Notes: a model not told the origin generated them from the letters alone. A stretch of DNA of 64,000 nucleotides from Novosphingobium sp. SG751A (GCF_013149295.1 NZ_JABGCB010000005.1:62001-126000); one strand, 5' to 3'; counted from the first letter of the stretch, positions 20,653-29,747 are shown. Numbers and translations: made by a program.

Positions 20653-22149
20653 TCAGCCGAACAAATCATCCTGCGCGGGTGGCGGCGATTTGGCGCGGGG
20701 CGCGGGGGCGGGGCGCTTTGCCGCAGCTTCTCGCGCCGATTCGGACGGCGGCGGCGTGTCGCCCGGCGCCACCTCCAGCAGACCATCGCGGAAATGCAGC
20801 GTCAGATGGCTTTCCCCCGCCGCCGCCGCGCGGTTGGTCAGGGTGCGGCCATCGGTCGCGGTCACGCGGACATAGCCGCGCGCCAACACATTGTCGGGGT
20901 TCAAACTGGCCATGATCCGCGTCACGCCGTCCAGCCTTTGCCGGTCATGGCGCAGACGCTGGGCCAGCAGGGCGGGGTTCAGACGCTGGGCCGAAAGCCG
21001 CGCCTCGGCATGGCGCAGGCGGGCTTGCAACAGGCCCGGCGTCAGCGGCCCGGCGGCGCGCTGCAACCGCATCCCCGCCTTTTGCGCCACATTGCCCAGT
21101 GCGCGGCGCAGGCGTTCGCTGGCGTCATCCAGCGCCTGTGCCTTGGCCGCAATCAGTTCCTCCGGCGTAGGCAGCCGCTGCGCCCGCGCGTCCAGCCTTT
21201 CGCGGCCAAGCACCACCGGGCGTACAACCGCACGGCGCGAACGCAGCCCCAGATCGCCGACAAAGGCGCGCAATTCCTCGCGCACCGGCACCGCCATTTC
21301 GGCCGCCGCCGTGGGCGTGGGCGCGCGCATATCGGCGGCGAAATCGGCAAGCGTGGTGTCCGTCTCATGCCCCACGGCGGAAATCACCGGAATCGAACAT
21401 TCCGCAATCGCGCGGACCACGATCTCTTCGTTAAACGACCACAGATCCTCGATCGACCCGCCCCCGCGCCCGACGATCAGCACATCGGGGCGCGGAATCG
21501 GCCCATCCGGGGCCATCGCGGAAAAACCGCGCACCGCATTGGCCACCTGTTCGGCCGCCCCCTGCCCCTGCACCAGCACCGGCCAGAGGATCACCCGCGA
21601 CGGAAAGCGGTCGGCCAGACGGTGCAGAATATCGCGAATCACCGCGCCCGTGGGGCTGGTGACTACGCCGATCACGCGGGGCAAAAACGGCAACCGGCGC
21701 TTGCGGGCGGATGCGAACAGGCCCTCGGCCTCCAGCCGCGCCTTGGTTTTCTCCAAAAGCGCCAGCAAGGCCCCTTCGCCCGCGATCTCCATGCGGTCGA
21801 TCACGATCTGATAATTGGACCTGCCCGGATAGGTGGTCAGCTTGCCGGTGGCGATCACCTCGACCCCATCCTCGGGCCGGAAACCCAGCCGGGCAACATT
21901 GCCCTTCCACATCACGCCGTCCAGCCGCGCGCCCTCGTCCTTTAGCGAGAGGTACACATGGCCCGATGCCGCCCGCTTTACCCCCGACAATTCGCCCCGC
22001 ACGCGCACAAAGGCGAAGCGATCTTCGACCGTTCGCTTCAAAATCGCGGAAATCTCGCTGATCGAGAGGGGTTCCGCGTTGTCGCCGCGCGCGGCTTTCG
22101 CTACCAGCGCGCCGGAGAGATCATCATCGGAATCGAAAGAGGCAGGCAT
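20653..22149 (-). CDS. xseA: Exodeoxyribonuclease VII large subunit
   Basis: A 498-residue nuclease subunit that degrades single-stranded DNA with XseB. The N-terminal OB fold (about 28-120) includes [20 protein letters not shown]; the catalytic region has [31 protein letters not shown] and [14 protein letters not shown] long coiled-coil region follows, then a proline/alanine-rich tail ending DDLFG. The start ATG (22149-22147) overlaps the purD ATG on the other strand, so the promoter must lie within purD. XseB is not in the window. Confidence 0.95.
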   Translation of the reverse strand: MPASFDSDDDLSGALVAKAARGDNAEPLSISEISAILKRTVEDRFAFVRVRGELSGVKRAASGHVYLSLKDEGARLDGVMWKGNVARLGFRPEDGVEVIATGKLTTYPGRSNYQIVIDRMEIAGEGALLALLEKTKARLEAEGLFASARKRRLPFLPRVIGVVTSPTGAVIRDILHRLADRFPSRVILWPVLVQGQGAAEQVANAVRGFSAMAPDGPIPRPDVLIVGRGGGSIEDLWSFNEEIVVRAIAECSIPVISAVGHETDTTLADFAADMRAPTPTAAAEMAVPVREELRAFVGDLGLRSRRAVVRPVVLGRERLDARAQRLPTPEELIAAKAQALDDASERLRRALGNVAQKAGMRLQRAAGPLTPGLLQARLRHAEARLSAQRLNPALLAQRLRHDRQRLDGVTRIMASLNPDNVLARGYVRVTATDGRTLTNRAAAAGESHLTLHFRDGLLEVAPGDTPPPSESAREAAAKRPAPAPRAKSPPPAQDDLFG

Positions 22150-23428
22150 GAATATCCTTTTGCTGGGTTCGGGCGGGCGTGAACATGCTCTGGCGTGGCG
22201 TCTATCGCAATCCTCGCTTCTGGCAAACGGTGGAAAGCTTTTTGCCGCGCCGGGCAATCCTGGCATTGGCGAACATGCCGATCTGGTTTCGCTGGATGCG
22301 GGCGATCATGACGCGGTGCTGGCTTTTTGCGAGGAACACCGGATCGGTTTCGTCGTGGTCGGGCCGGAGGCGCCGCTGGTCGACGGGCTGGGCGATGCGC
22401 TGCGCGGGGCGGGGGTGCCGGTGTTCGGGCCCAACAAGGATGCGGCCCAGCTCGAAGGGTCGAAGGGCTTTACCAAGGATCTGTGCGCGCGGGCCAATAT
22501 TCCCACTGCAGGCTACCAGCGCGTGACCTCATTGGAACAGGCGCTGGCGGTGCTGGATCAGTTTGGCGCGCCGGTGGTGGTCAAGGCCGACGGTCTGGCC
22601 GCGGGCAAGGGCGTGACCGTGGCGATGACCATGGACGAGGCGCAGGACGCGGTGCGCGACATTTTCGCCGGGCGTTTCGGGGATGCCGAAGCCGTGATCG
22701 AGGAATTCATGGAGGGTGAGGAGGCTTCCTTCTTCGCCCTGACCGATGGCGCGACCATCGTGCCTTTCGCATCCGCGCAGGATCACAAGCGCGTGGGCGA
22801 TGGCGATACCGGGCCGAACACCGGCGGCATGGGCGCCTATTCGCCCGCCCCGGTGCTGACCGCCAAGCTTCAGGCCGAGGTGATGACCCGCATCATCGCC
22901 CCCACGGTCAAGACGCTGGCCGACGAGGGCATGGCTTATTCGGGCGTGTTGTTCGCAGGGCTGATGCTGACGCGGCAAGGGCCCAAGCTGATCGAATATA
23001 ACGCCCGTTTTGGCGATCCCGAATGCCAGGTGATGCTCAGTCGCCTGACCAGCGACCTTGGCGAATTGCTGTTCGCCTGCGCCACCGACCGGCTGGGGAG
23101 CATTCCCGCGCCGCAATTCTCCGACGATACGGCGCTGACTGTGGTGATGGCGGCCGATGGCTATCCCGGCACGCCGAAAAAGGGCGGCGTGATCGAAGGC
23201 ATCGAGGCCGCGCAGACCAATGGCGCAAAGGTCTTCCACGCGGGCACGGCTTTGGCCGATGGCGCGCTGGTGGCTGCGGGCGGGCGCGTGTTGAACGTGA
23301 CGGCGCGCGGGGCCAGTGTGACTGCCGCGCAGGCCGCCGCCTATGCTGCCGTTGATGCGCTCAACGCCCCCGAGCTGTTCTGCCGCCGCGACATTGGCTG
23401 GCGCGAAGTGGCGCGCGAGGCTGAATAA
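22148..23428 (+). CDS. purD: Phosphoribosylamine-glycine ligase (GARS)
   Basis: A 426-residue ATP-grasp enzyme for the second step of purine synthesis. The start [17 protein letters not shown] is the family start. The ATP-grasp features are [16 protein letters not shown], the [14 protein letters not shown] loop and the [12 protein letters not shown] metal-binding motif. It is a monofunctional enzyme of usual length. Its ATG overlaps the xseA ATG head to head, so the 5' untranslated region and promoter must lie inside xseA. A hairpin follows the stop. Confidence 0.96.
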   Translation: MNILLLGSGGREHALAWRLSQSSLLANGGKLFAAPGNPGIGEHADLVSLDAGDHDAVLAFCEEHRIGFVVVGPEAPLVDGLGDALRGAGVPVFGPNKDAAQLEGSKGFTKDLCARANIPTAGYQRVTSLEQALAVLDQFGAPVVVKADGLAAGKGVTVAMTMDEAQDAVRDIFAGRFGDAEAVIEEFMEGEEASFFALTDGATIVPFASAQDHKRVGDGDTGPNTGGMGAYSPAPVLTAKLQAEVMTRIIAPTVKTLADEGMAYSGVLFAGLMLTRQGPKLIEYNARFGDPECQVMLSRLTSDLGELLFACATDRLGSIPAPQFSDDTALTVVMAADGYPGTPKKGGVIEGIEAAQTNGAKVFHAGTALADGALVAAGGRVLNVTARGASVTAAQAAAYAAVDALNAPELFCRRDIGWREVAREAE

Positions 23429-23436
23429 GGCGTTTT

Positions 23437-23469
23437 GCCGGGGGTGTTGCGGCACCCCCGGCCGATTTT
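23437..23469 (+). terminator. Hairpin terminator after purD
   Basis: A perfect 10-bp stem (GCCGGGGGTG at 23437-23446 with CACCCCCGGC at 23453-23462, loop TTGCGG) is followed by CGATTTTA on the plus strand. Its right edge reaches the stop codon of the leftward small-peptide gene. Confidence 0.65.
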
Positions 23470-23644
23470 ACGCGTAAACGGAAAATGTTGCGCCCGACGG
23501 GCCGCTGGGCGGCGGCGTGGGGGCGCCGCTGCCGCCATTGGCCTGTCCGGTGGCGATGGCGGCCGATGCGGCGGCAACGGCGGCCTGCGCCGCGTTGTTG
23601 GCGGCCACAGCCGGGGCGGCGGGGCTGGAAATGCTCATGGTCAT
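23468..23644 (-). CDS. Small peptide ending in FSVYA (58 residues), function unknown
   Basis: A 58-residue reading frame with GAGAGGA placed 7 nt before the ATG. It begins MTMSISSPAAP, has an alanine-rich middle (AANNAAQAAVAAASAAIA), then a Gly/Pro/Ser stretch, and ends GATFSVYA. No signal peptide, cysteine or known domain is seen. The adjacent upstream gene encodes a peptide of almost the same size ending GFSTYA. The shared C-terminus and tandem layout argue that both are real and related in function. They could be peptide precursors, secreted peptides or structural proteins; nothing in the sequence decides this. Confidence 0.6.
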   Translation of the reverse strand: MTMSISSPAAPAVAANNAAQAAVAAASAAIATGQANGGSGAPTPPPSGPSGATFSVYA

Positions 23645-23662
23645 GGGGTGGTCCTCTCTGTC

Positions 23663-23836
23663 TTAGGCGTAGGTGCTGAAACCGCTGAAGCCATCGTTGG
23701 GCTGGCGCGGCGTGGTCTGGCTGGGGTCGGTGACGCTGGGCGGATCGGCCTTGGTCACCGCGGTCGCTTCATACACCGTCCGGCTGGCCGGAGTGCCATG
23801 TACGACGGGAGAAACGGGCGATACTCCTGCGGTCAT
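23663..23836 (-). CDS. Small peptide ending in FSTYA (57 residues), function unknown
   Basis: A 57-residue frame beginning MTAGVSPVSPVVHG and ending PNDGFSGFSTYA; it is proline/threonine/serine-rich, without cysteine, signal peptide or membrane segment. CAGGA lies about 8 nt before the ATG. The frame is open for 33 codons upstream, but those overlap the likely promoter region. It lies 18 nt upstream of the FSVYA peptide gene and downstream of the adenosine kinase terminator, so the pair probably has its own promoter in about 23840-23945. No modifying enzyme or transporter is adjacent. Confidence 0.6.
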   Translation of the reverse strand: MTAGVSPVSPVVHGTPASRTVYEATAVTKADPPSVTDPSQTTPRQPNDGFSGFSTYA

Positions 23837-23946
23837 TGCTTTCGTCCTGTTGCGGCCGGAACGCTTCCGGCTTGTCCCAAGCGCGCAGAAACCACGACCG
23901 GATTGCCCCATCCCGGCCGGATCTTTGGCGCGCATACGACAGAACG

Positions 23947-23976
23947 AAAACCGCCGGACCTTTTTAAGCCCGGCGG
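23947..23976 (-). terminator. Terminator of the adenosine kinase gene
   Basis: CCGCCGG (23951-23957) pairs with CCGGCGG (23970-23976). On the minus strand the stem is followed by TTTTCG. It lies about 30 nt after the kinase stop. On the plus strand the stem is followed by TAAAATTTTTT, so it may work both ways. Confidence 0.6.
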
Positions 23977-24008
23977 TAAAATTTTTTGCAGCTATGGGTG
24001 GTGGCGTT

Positions 24009-25004
24009 TTACGCGACCGTTTCAGCCACCAGCGCCTTGAGGTCGGCCTCGGGCCGCGCGCCGTAATGCGAGATGATTTCCGCCGCGCAAATCGCGCCCA
24101 GCGTCAGGCACGTGTCCAGCGCCATGCCGCGCACATGGCCGAACAGGAAACCGGCGGCGAACAGATCGCCAGCCCCGGTGGTGTCGACCACCTTGTCGAT
24201 CGGCTGGGCCGGAACATGGGCGGTCTCGCCCCGGCGCACCGCATGGGCGCCCTTTTCGCTGCGGGTCACGACCACGCAAGGCACCTTGGCGGCAAGCTGG
24301 TCCAGACCCTCGTGGAAGTCTTCAAGACCGGTCAGCGCGGCCAGTTCGTGTTCGTTGGCAAACAGGATGTCGATCTGGCCTTCCTCGATCAGCGCGCGGA
24401 AATCGTCGCCATGGCGCGAAATGACAAAGGCGTCCGACATGGTGAAGGCCACCTCGCGGCCCGCCCCGCGCGCGGCGGAAATGGCGCGGCGCATCGCGCG
24501 GCGCGGCTCTTCCGGGTCCCACAGATAGCCTTCGAGATAGAGAACCTTGGCCGAGGCGATCACGCTTTCATCCAGCGCGTCGGCGGGCAGGAACTGGCTG
24601 GCGCCAAGGAAGGTGTTCATCGTGCGCTGGCCGTCTGGGGTGACGAAGATCAGGCATTGCGCGGTGGCCGGTTCGCCTTGGCGCACAGGCGTATCGAAGC
24701 CGATGCCGCCCGCACGGATGTCATGGGCAAAGACATTGCCGAACTGATCGTCGGCAACCTGGCCGATAAAGGCGCATTGCGCGCCAAGCTGGGCCAGACC
24801 CGCCAGCGTATTGGCCGCGCTGCCGCCCGAAATCTCGCGCGCGGGGCCCATTGCGGCGTAAAGTTCGCGCGCGCGGTCCGGGTCCACCAACGTCATCCCG
24901 CCTTTGGCCAGACCCAGTGCCGCGATCTGTTCCTCGGATGCGGGGGCCAGAACATCGACAATGGCGTTGCCGATGGCGATGACGTCGATGGTGGGCTCGG
25001 ACAT
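24009..25004 (-). CDS. Adenosine kinase-like PfkB sugar kinase
   Basis: A 331-residue ribokinase-family enzyme. It begins MSEPTIDVIAIGNAIVDVLA. The first signature region is GGSAANTLAGLAQLG and the second is DTTGAGDLFAAGF, with the catalytic aspartate of the GAGD motif. The sequence matches the alphaproteobacterial PfkB group annotated as adenosine kinase; another sugar or nucleoside substrate is possible. The start was chosen at MSEPT because the 62-codon upstream extension is low-complexity and overlaps the divergent lipoprotein's promoter region. Confidence 0.85.
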   Translation of the reverse strand: MSEPTIDVIAIGNAIVDVLAPASEEQIAALGLAKGGMTLVDPDRARELYAAMGPAREISGGSAANTLAGLAQLGAQCAFIGQVADDQFGNVFAHDIRAGGIGFDTPVRQGEPATAQCLIFVTPDGQRTMNTFLGASQFLPADALDESVIASAKVLYLEGYLWDPEEPRRAMRRAISAARGAGREVAFTMSDAFVISRHGDDFRALIEEGQIDILFANEHELAALTGLEDFHEGLDQLAAKVPCVVVTRSEKGAHAVRRGETAHVPAQPIDKVVDTTGAGDLFAAGFLFGHVRGMALDTCLTLGAICAAEIISHYGARPEADLKALVAETVA

Positions 25005-25113
25005 GGGTGTGGGCTGCTTCCTGCTGTGTGATTGAACGCCTTGCCCTAGCGGCGGCGGGCTTTGACCGCAACCGGCATTGACAGGGGCCTTGGGCGTGGC
25101 ATGAGCAGGGGCC

Positions 25114-25524
25114 ATGCGCTTTTTCCTCCTGCCCTTGCTGCTCGTCCCGCTCATTGCCGCTTGTGGAGAGCAAGGGCCGGTGGCCAGCATACCGCGCGCG
25201 CCTGCGAGGTCTTCACAGGTTCCCGTCGCCCCGCGCCGTCAGCCTGTGCCCGCGCCGGTGGTGCATAGCGCGCCGGGGCTGGAAGGGGTGATCGGCGCGC
25301 GTGCGGGCGATCTGGCGCGATTGTTCGGTCCGCCGCGTCTGGATGTGCAGGAAGGCGATGTGCGCAAGCTGCAATTCGTTGGGCCTGCCTGCGTGCTGGA
25401 TGTCTATCTCTATCCGCAGGCGGGCGGGGGTGAGGCACATGCCACCTATGTCGATGCGCGGCGCAGCACCGATGCAAAGGATGTGGACCGGGCGGCCTGC
25501 GTGGCGGCGCTGCGGCGCAAATAA
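25114..25524 (+). CDS. Small lipoprotein, function unknown
   Basis: A 136-residue protein with a lipoprotein signal: MRFFLLPLLLVPLIAAC, lipobox LIAAC with Cys17. A proline-rich linker follows (about 30-55), then a compact domain with GARAGDLARLFGPPRLDVQEGD and a VLDVYLYPQ strand, resembling the SmpA/BamE-like fold (a ligand- or OMP-associated beta fold), though I am not sure. It is divergent from the adenosine kinase. Confidence 0.72.
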   Translation: MRFFLLPLLLVPLIAACGEQGPVASIPRAPARSSQVPVAPRRQPVPAPVVHSAPGLEGVIGARAGDLARLFGPPRLDVQEGDVRKLQFVGPACVLDVYLYPQAGGGEAHATYVDARRSTDAKDVDRAACVAALRRK

Positions 25525-25617
25525 CGCTTCATCGCGTCTGACAATTCGGTTCATTGGGCGGCAAGGCGCGGTTCGTCATCTCGGCTTTGGGGGCGCAAAC
25601 CGAAAGGAATGCTCCAA

Positions 25618-25974
25618 ATGTCGAACTCGTCTAACGACTTTCATGGCAGCGATCTGCCCGGCTATCATCCGGCCCGACTGAACCCGGACGATGCCGAAGC
25701 GCTGCTGGCGATCAACGCGCATCTTCGTTCGCCCTCGCCCGAATGGGTGAGTTTTATTGGCGAGACGCTCTCGCACTGGCTGGTGGAACAGCGCGTTCCG
25801 CATGGCGTGGTGGATGATGCCAAGGCGATGTGGCTGATCGAACGGATCGACGAAGGGGGCGAAGTCAATTCGCCCGCGGCCCTCAACCTGCTGCAACGCT
25901 GCTGTGTGAAAGCCCAGCGCGTGCCGCAGCGCCTGATGCAATATTTGCAGGTGCAGGAGGCGAGAATGGCTTGA
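25618..25974 (+). CDS. Conserved alphaproteobacterial hypothetical protein
   Basis: A 118-residue soluble, acidic protein without signal or membrane segments. LNPDDAEALLAINAHLR, then WVSFIGETLSHWLVEQ and AMWLIERIDEGGEV, look like a helical repeat family I recognise from other alphaproteobacteria but cannot name. An ATG at 25609 also exists; 25618 is preferred because AGGA lies at a better spacing. A GGAGGCCC/GGGCCTCC hairpin follows the stop (25983-26004). Confidence 0.7.
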   Translation: MSNSSNDFHGSDLPGYHPARLNPDDAEALLAINAHLRSPSPEWVSFIGETLSHWLVEQRVPHGVVDDAKAMWLIERIDEGGEVNSPAALNLLQRCCVKAQRVPQRLMQYLQVQEARMA

Positions 25975-25982
25975 AAAACCCC

Positions 25983-26004
25983 GGAGGCCCATGAGGGGGC
26001 CTCC
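25983..26004 (+). terminator. Short hairpin after the hypothetical gene
   Basis: GGAGGCCC (25983-25990) pairs with GGGCCTCC (25997-26004), 8 nt past the stop. It lacks a clear T tract. Confidence 0.4.
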
Positions 26005-26019
26005 GTCTTGGCAGGGTGC

Positions 26020-26126
26020 GCTTCAGGCATCCGCCTGAAGCTTGCGGCACCGGCCCTCTCCCCCGGCCCTACCACCCATTGAGTGTACCCTGTGGGTGGT
26101 AGGGCCGGGGGAGAGGGCCGGTGCCG
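26020..26126. repeat. Two-hairpin intergenic repeat, copy H1
   Basis: A 9-bp hairpin (26020-26028 with 26033-26041, loop ATCC) is followed by a very long perfect hairpin: 34 bp, 26045-26078 pairing with 26093-26126, loop of 14 nt. The start of the long arm, GCGGCACCGGCCCTCTCCC, recurs at the second copy near 61585. It sits between convergent genes, so it may also act as a terminator. Confidence 0.85.
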
Positions 26127-26156
26127 AGTGGTGGCACGGATGTGCCACCACAAATC

Positions 26157-26513
26157 TTAAACCGTAAAGCTCTCGCCGCAGCCGCAACTGCCCTTGGCAT
26201 TGGGGTTGTTGAACACGAAGCCTGCGGTGAAATCATCCTCCACCCAGTCCATCGTGCTGCCGATCAGATAGAGCACGCTGGCGCTGTCGATGAAGAAGAG
26301 GCCGCCTTGCGTCTCGATCTTTTCATCCAGCGGGCTGGCTTCGTTGATGTAATCGACCGAATAGGCCAGACCTGAACAGCCCCGGCGCGGGGTGGACAGC
26401 TTGACGCCGATGGCGCCCTCCGGCGCTTCGCTCATCAATTTGGCCACGCGCGCTTCTGCGTTCGGCGTCAGCAGGACGGCGGCGGGGCGGGGCTTGCGCG
26501 TGGTCACGGTCAT
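26157..26513 (-). CDS. sufA: A-type Fe-S cluster carrier of the SUF system
   Basis: A 118-residue A-type assembly protein that carries Fe-S clusters to target proteins. Its three cysteines are in RRGCSGLAY and GSCGCGESF, and the SVDYINEA strand is typical. It begins MTVTTRKPRPA, 1 nt after the sufT stop; the frame upstream runs into sufT. It is the last gene of the suf operon. SufA and ErpA cannot be told apart by eye; the operon position supports SufA. Confidence 0.9.
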   Translation of the reverse strand: MTVTTRKPRPAAVLLTPNAEARVAKLMSEAPEGAIGVKLSTPRRGCSGLAYSVDYINEASPLDEKIETQGGLFFIDSASVLYLIGSTMDWVEDDFTAGFVFNNPNAKGSCGCGESFTV

Positions 26514-26514
26514 T

Positions 26515-27048
26515 TTACAACATCCCCAGTTCGAGGCGGGCTTCATCGCTCATCTTGGCCGGGTCCCATGGCGGATCCCAGACGAGGGCCACATCCGCAT
26601 CGCGAATGCCGGGCACGGCCGAGACGCGCAATTCGACTTCGCCCGGCATCGATTCGGCCACCGGGCAATGCGGCGTGGTCAGCGTCATGGTGATGCTGGC
26701 CGAGCCTTCGGGCGTGATTTCCACGCCATAAATCAGGCCCAACTCATAGATATTGACCGGAATTTCCGGGTCAAAGATTTCCTTGAGCGCGTTGATCACG
26801 CCCTCATACAATTCGCCGCCTGGTTCATGGGGTGTCAGGCCGGTGGGCTGCTGCGAAAGGAAACCTTCGAGGTAGTCGGCCTTGCGGGCAACCTTGTCGG
26901 CAATCTTTTCAATCTCGCCATCGGCGCCCAGCGCAGGGGCGCCGGGAATCTGGGCCGACACATCCACCCGCGCGCGCGGCGGGGTGGGGGCATCGCTCAC
27001 TTCCTCGACGGTGAAACGGGGGGTATCGTCAGGGGGGGTGTCAGTCAT
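26515..27048 (-). CDS. sufT: SUF-associated DUF59 protein SufT
   Basis: A 177-residue protein with a MIP18/DUF59 domain in its C-terminal half: VINALKEIFDPEIPVNIYELGLIYG, then TTPHCPVAES with the conserved cysteine and WDPPWDPAKMS. The N-terminal 70 residues are a less conserved extension. SufT proteins aid Fe-S cluster maturation. The start overlaps the sufS stop by one base (TGATG), so the genes are coupled. Confidence 0.9.
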   Translation of the reverse strand: MTDTPPDDTPRFTVEEVSDAPTPPRARVDVSAQIPGAPALGADGEIEKIADKVARKADYLEGFLSQQPTGLTPHEPGGELYEGVINALKEIFDPEIPVNIYELGLIYGVEITPEGSASITMTLTTPHCPVAESMPGEVELRVSAVPGIRDADVALVWDPPWDPAKMSDEARLELGML

Positions 27049-28277
27049 CAGCCGAAGATCCTCTTCGTGCGTTCAATGCCGGCGATCAGCGCGGCAATAT
27101 CGCTTTCATCGCTATACAGGCCAAAGCTGGCGCGCGCGGTGGCGGGCACGCCAAGGTGGTCCATCAAGGGTTGGGCGCAGTGATGCCCGGCGCGGATCGC
27201 CACGCTTTGATGTTTTGGGCCTGCTTCGTCCAGAATCGTGCCCAGATCATGCGGGTGGACCCCGTCGATCACAAAGCTGACGATCCCGGCGCTGTCCTCG
27301 GGGCCAAAGACGGTGACGTCATTCATGGCCTGAAGCGCGCTACGCAGGGTTTTGACCAATCCGGCCTCATGGGCATGGATGGCGTCAAGGCCGATGCTCT
27401 GCACATAATCGACGGCGGCGGCAAAGCCGATGGCCTCGATGATGGCCGGAGTGCCCGCCTCAAAGCGGGTGGGGGCCGGGGCCCAGGTGGTCTTTTCAAA
27501 CGTCACGCGGTCGATCATCGATCCGCCGCCCTGCCATGGCGGCATGGCGTCGAGGATCTCGGCCCGCGCCCAGAGCGCGCCGATGCCGGTGGGGCCATAG
27601 AGCTTATGCGCGGAAAAAGCGTAGAAATCGACGCCCAGCGCGGCCACATCGACGGGCAGGCGCGGCACGGCCTGACAGCCGTCGATCAGGATTTTCGCGC
27701 CCACGCCATGGGCCAGCGCCACCGCGCGTTCGACATCCAGCACGCTGCCCAGCACGTTCGACACATGGGCCAGCGCGACCAGCTTGTGCGCAGGCGTCAG
27801 GATGCGCGCGGCGGCGTCCAGATCGATCCGGCCATCGGCGGTCAGCGGGCAGACGTCGATTTCAACACCCACCCGGTCGCGCAGCAATTGCCAGGGCACG
27901 ATGTTCGAGTGATGCTCCAGCGTGGAGATCAGAATGCGGTCGCCCGCGCGCAGATTCGCCCCGCCCCAGCTTTGCGCGACAAGGTTGATCGCCTCGGTCG
28001 CGCCGCGTGTGAAGACGATCTCGCCTTCCGCTCCGCCGATGAAACCGGCCACCTTGCGGCGCGCCTCTTCATAGGCCAGCGTCATATTGGCGCTGCGCGC
28101 GTAAACGCCGCGATGCACGGTGGCATAGTCGCGGCCCATGGCGTTGACCGTGGCGTCGATCACGGATTGCGGCTTTTGCGCGGTGGCGCCGGAATCAAGG
28201 TAATGCCAACCGCCCGCCAACCCCGGAAAATCGGCGCGGATTTTGGCCAGATCGAGGGTGAGGGTTTCCACGCTCAC
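27048..28277 (-). CDS. sufS: Cysteine desulfurase SufS
   Basis: A 409-residue group II PLP enzyme that releases sulfur from cysteine for Fe-S cluster assembly. The PLP lysine is in FSAHKLYGPTG, and the persulfide cysteine in RAGHHCAQP near residue 365. The substrate-loop region GTPAIIEAIGFAAA is intact. It overlaps sufD by 4 nt and sufT by 1 nt. No sufE is visible in the window, although group II desulfurases usually need a SufE or SufU partner. Confidence 0.96.
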   Translation of the reverse strand: MSVETLTLDLAKIRADFPGLAGGWHYLDSGATAQKPQSVIDATVNAMGRDYATVHRGVYARSANMTLAYEEARRKVAGFIGGAEGEIVFTRGATEAINLVAQSWGGANLRAGDRILISTLEHHSNIVPWQLLRDRVGVEIDVCPLTADGRIDLDAAARILTPAHKLVALAHVSNVLGSVLDVERAVALAHGVGAKILIDGCQAVPRLPVDVAALGVDFYAFSAHKLYGPTGIGALWARAEILDAMPPWQGGGSMIDRVTFEKTTWAPAPTRFEAGTPAIIEAIGFAAAVDYVQSIGLDAIHAHEAGLVKTLRSALQAMNDVTVFGPEDSAGIVSFVIDGVHPHDLGTILDEAGPKHQSVAIRAGHHCAQPLMDHLGVPATARASFGLYSDESDIAALIAGIERTKRIFG

Positions 28278-28996
28278 AGCAAAGCCTCCAAAGCGGCCTG
28301 CGCGGCGGCGGTCAGATTGTCCTTTTCGGCCGCCCCGTCAAAGGCTTCTGCGATAAAGGCTTGCAGCATCAGCGCCTTGGCGCGGGCCGGTTCGATCCCT
28401 CGCGCGGCAAGGTAGAACAGGCCATTGGCATCCAGCTCGCCAATCGCGCAGCCATGGGCGCATTTGACATCGTCGGCATAGATTTCCAGCTCGGGCCGCG
28501 CATTGGCCTGCGCCGTGCGGTCGAGCAGCATCGCGCGCACCGATTGCGAACCATCGGTGCCATCCGCGCCCTTGGCCACATAGACCTTGCCCAGCACGCT
28601 GGCGGTCGATGTGCCGCCCGCAACGGAGCGGATCATCTGATGGCTGGTGGCGTTGGGCTCGATATGGCGCACGGTGGTGACGATTTCGGCGGTCTGATCG
28701 CCGCTGCTCAATTGCACGCCGCCCAGATGGAAATCCGCGCCCTCATGCAGCGTGGCCTCGATTTCGATGCGGGCATAGGTGTCGGCGGTGTTGAGCACAT
28801 GGACGGCGGCCTTGGCGCCTGCCTCCAGCGTGAGAGAAAGGCGCACCACGCCGCCCTTGTTCACAATCGCGCGCGCAAATTCGCCGCCCGCCGCCACGGT
28901 AACGCTTTCCGCATCGGGCAAGGGCCAGAGCGTTTCCAGCGCGCCGAGGTCGGCATAGCGCCATTCCTCGGCCTTGCGTGTGGGCAGGGTGATCAT
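28274..28996 (-). CDS. sufD: SufD, scaffold subunit of the SUF complex
   Basis: A 240-residue SufD, shorter than E. coli SufD (about 420) but in line with sphingomonad forms: the N-terminal helical part is reduced. MITLPTRKAEEWRYADL is the usual start, and the conserved CAHGCAIGELDANGLFYL segment near the C-terminus holds the histidine and cysteine used in cluster assembly. It acts with SufB and SufC as the SufBC2D scaffold and overlaps both neighbours by 4 nt. Confidence 0.92.
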   Translation of the reverse strand: MITLPTRKAEEWRYADLGALETLWPLPDAESVTVAAGGEFARAIVNKGGVVRLSLTLEAGAKAAVHVLNTADTYARIEIEATLHEGADFHLGGVQLSSGDQTAEIVTTVRHIEPNATSHQMIRSVAGGTSTASVLGKVYVAKGADGTDGSQSVRAMLLDRTAQANARPELEIYADDVKCAHGCAIGELDANGLFYLAARGIEPARAKALMLQAFIAEAFDGAAEKDNLTAAAQAALEALL

Positions 28997-29736
28997 GCCG
29001 CGACGCCTTCGTAGCCGCCTTCTTCCAGCGCCAGCGCCAGTTCCGGCCCGCCCGATTTGACGATGCGGCCACCGGCCAGAACGTGGACGAAATCGGGCTT
29101 CACGTAATCCAGCAGGCGCTGATAGTGGGTGATGAGCAGCACGGCCTTGTCGGGCTTGCGCATGATGGCATTGATGCCCTCGCCGCAGATGCGCAGCGCG
29201 TCAATGTCGAGGCCGGAGTCCGTCTCGTCCAGAATCGCCAGCTTGGGGTCGAGGATGCCCATCTGCACCATTTCGGCGCGCTTCTTTTCACCGCCCGAGA
29301 AGCCCACGTTGACCGGGCGCTTGAGCATGTCCATGTCCATCTTGAGCAAGCCCGCCTTTTCCTTGGCCAGCTTGAGGAACTCGCCACCCGACAGCGGGGG
29401 CAGGTCATGGAACTTGCGCTGGCTGTTCAAAGCCTCGCGCAGGAATTGCAGGTTCGACACGCCGGGGATTTCCACCGGATACTGGAAACCCAGAAACAGG
29501 CCCGAAGCCGCGCGTTCATGCGGATCGAGCGCGAAGAGATCCTGCCCGTTGAACGTGGCCGAGCCTTCGGTCACTTCATAGCCCGGACGCCCGCCCAGCA
29601 CATAGCCGGTGGTCGATTTGCCCGCGCCATTCGGCCCCATGATCGCGTGCACCTCGCCCGCGTTGATGGTGAGGTTGAGACCCTTGAGGATCGGCTTGTC
29701 CGCGACGGAGGCGTGGAGGTTAGTGATTTGGAGCAT
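28993..29736 (-). CDS. sufC: Fe-S assembly ATPase SufC
   Basis: A 247-residue ABC-type ATPase. Walker A is GPNGAGKST (about 36-44), the signature is FSGGEKKRAEM, and Walker B is AILDETDSGLD. It powers the conformational changes of SufB and SufD. The frame is intact and of family length. A small foreign-looking membrane gene separates it from sufB. Confidence 0.96.
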   Translation of the reverse strand: MLQITNLHASVADKPILKGLNLTINAGEVHAIMGPNGAGKSTTGYVLGGRPGYEVTEGSATFNGQDLFALDPHERAASGLFLGFQYPVEIPGVSNLQFLREALNSQRKFHDLPPLSGGEFLKLAKEKAGLLKMDMDMLKRPVNVGFSGGEKKRAEMVQMGILDPKLAILDETDSGLDIDALRICGEGINAIMRKPDKAVLLITHYQRLLDYVKPDFVHVLAGGRIVKSGGPELALALEEGGYEGVAA

Positions 29737-29747
29737 AAATTGCGACC

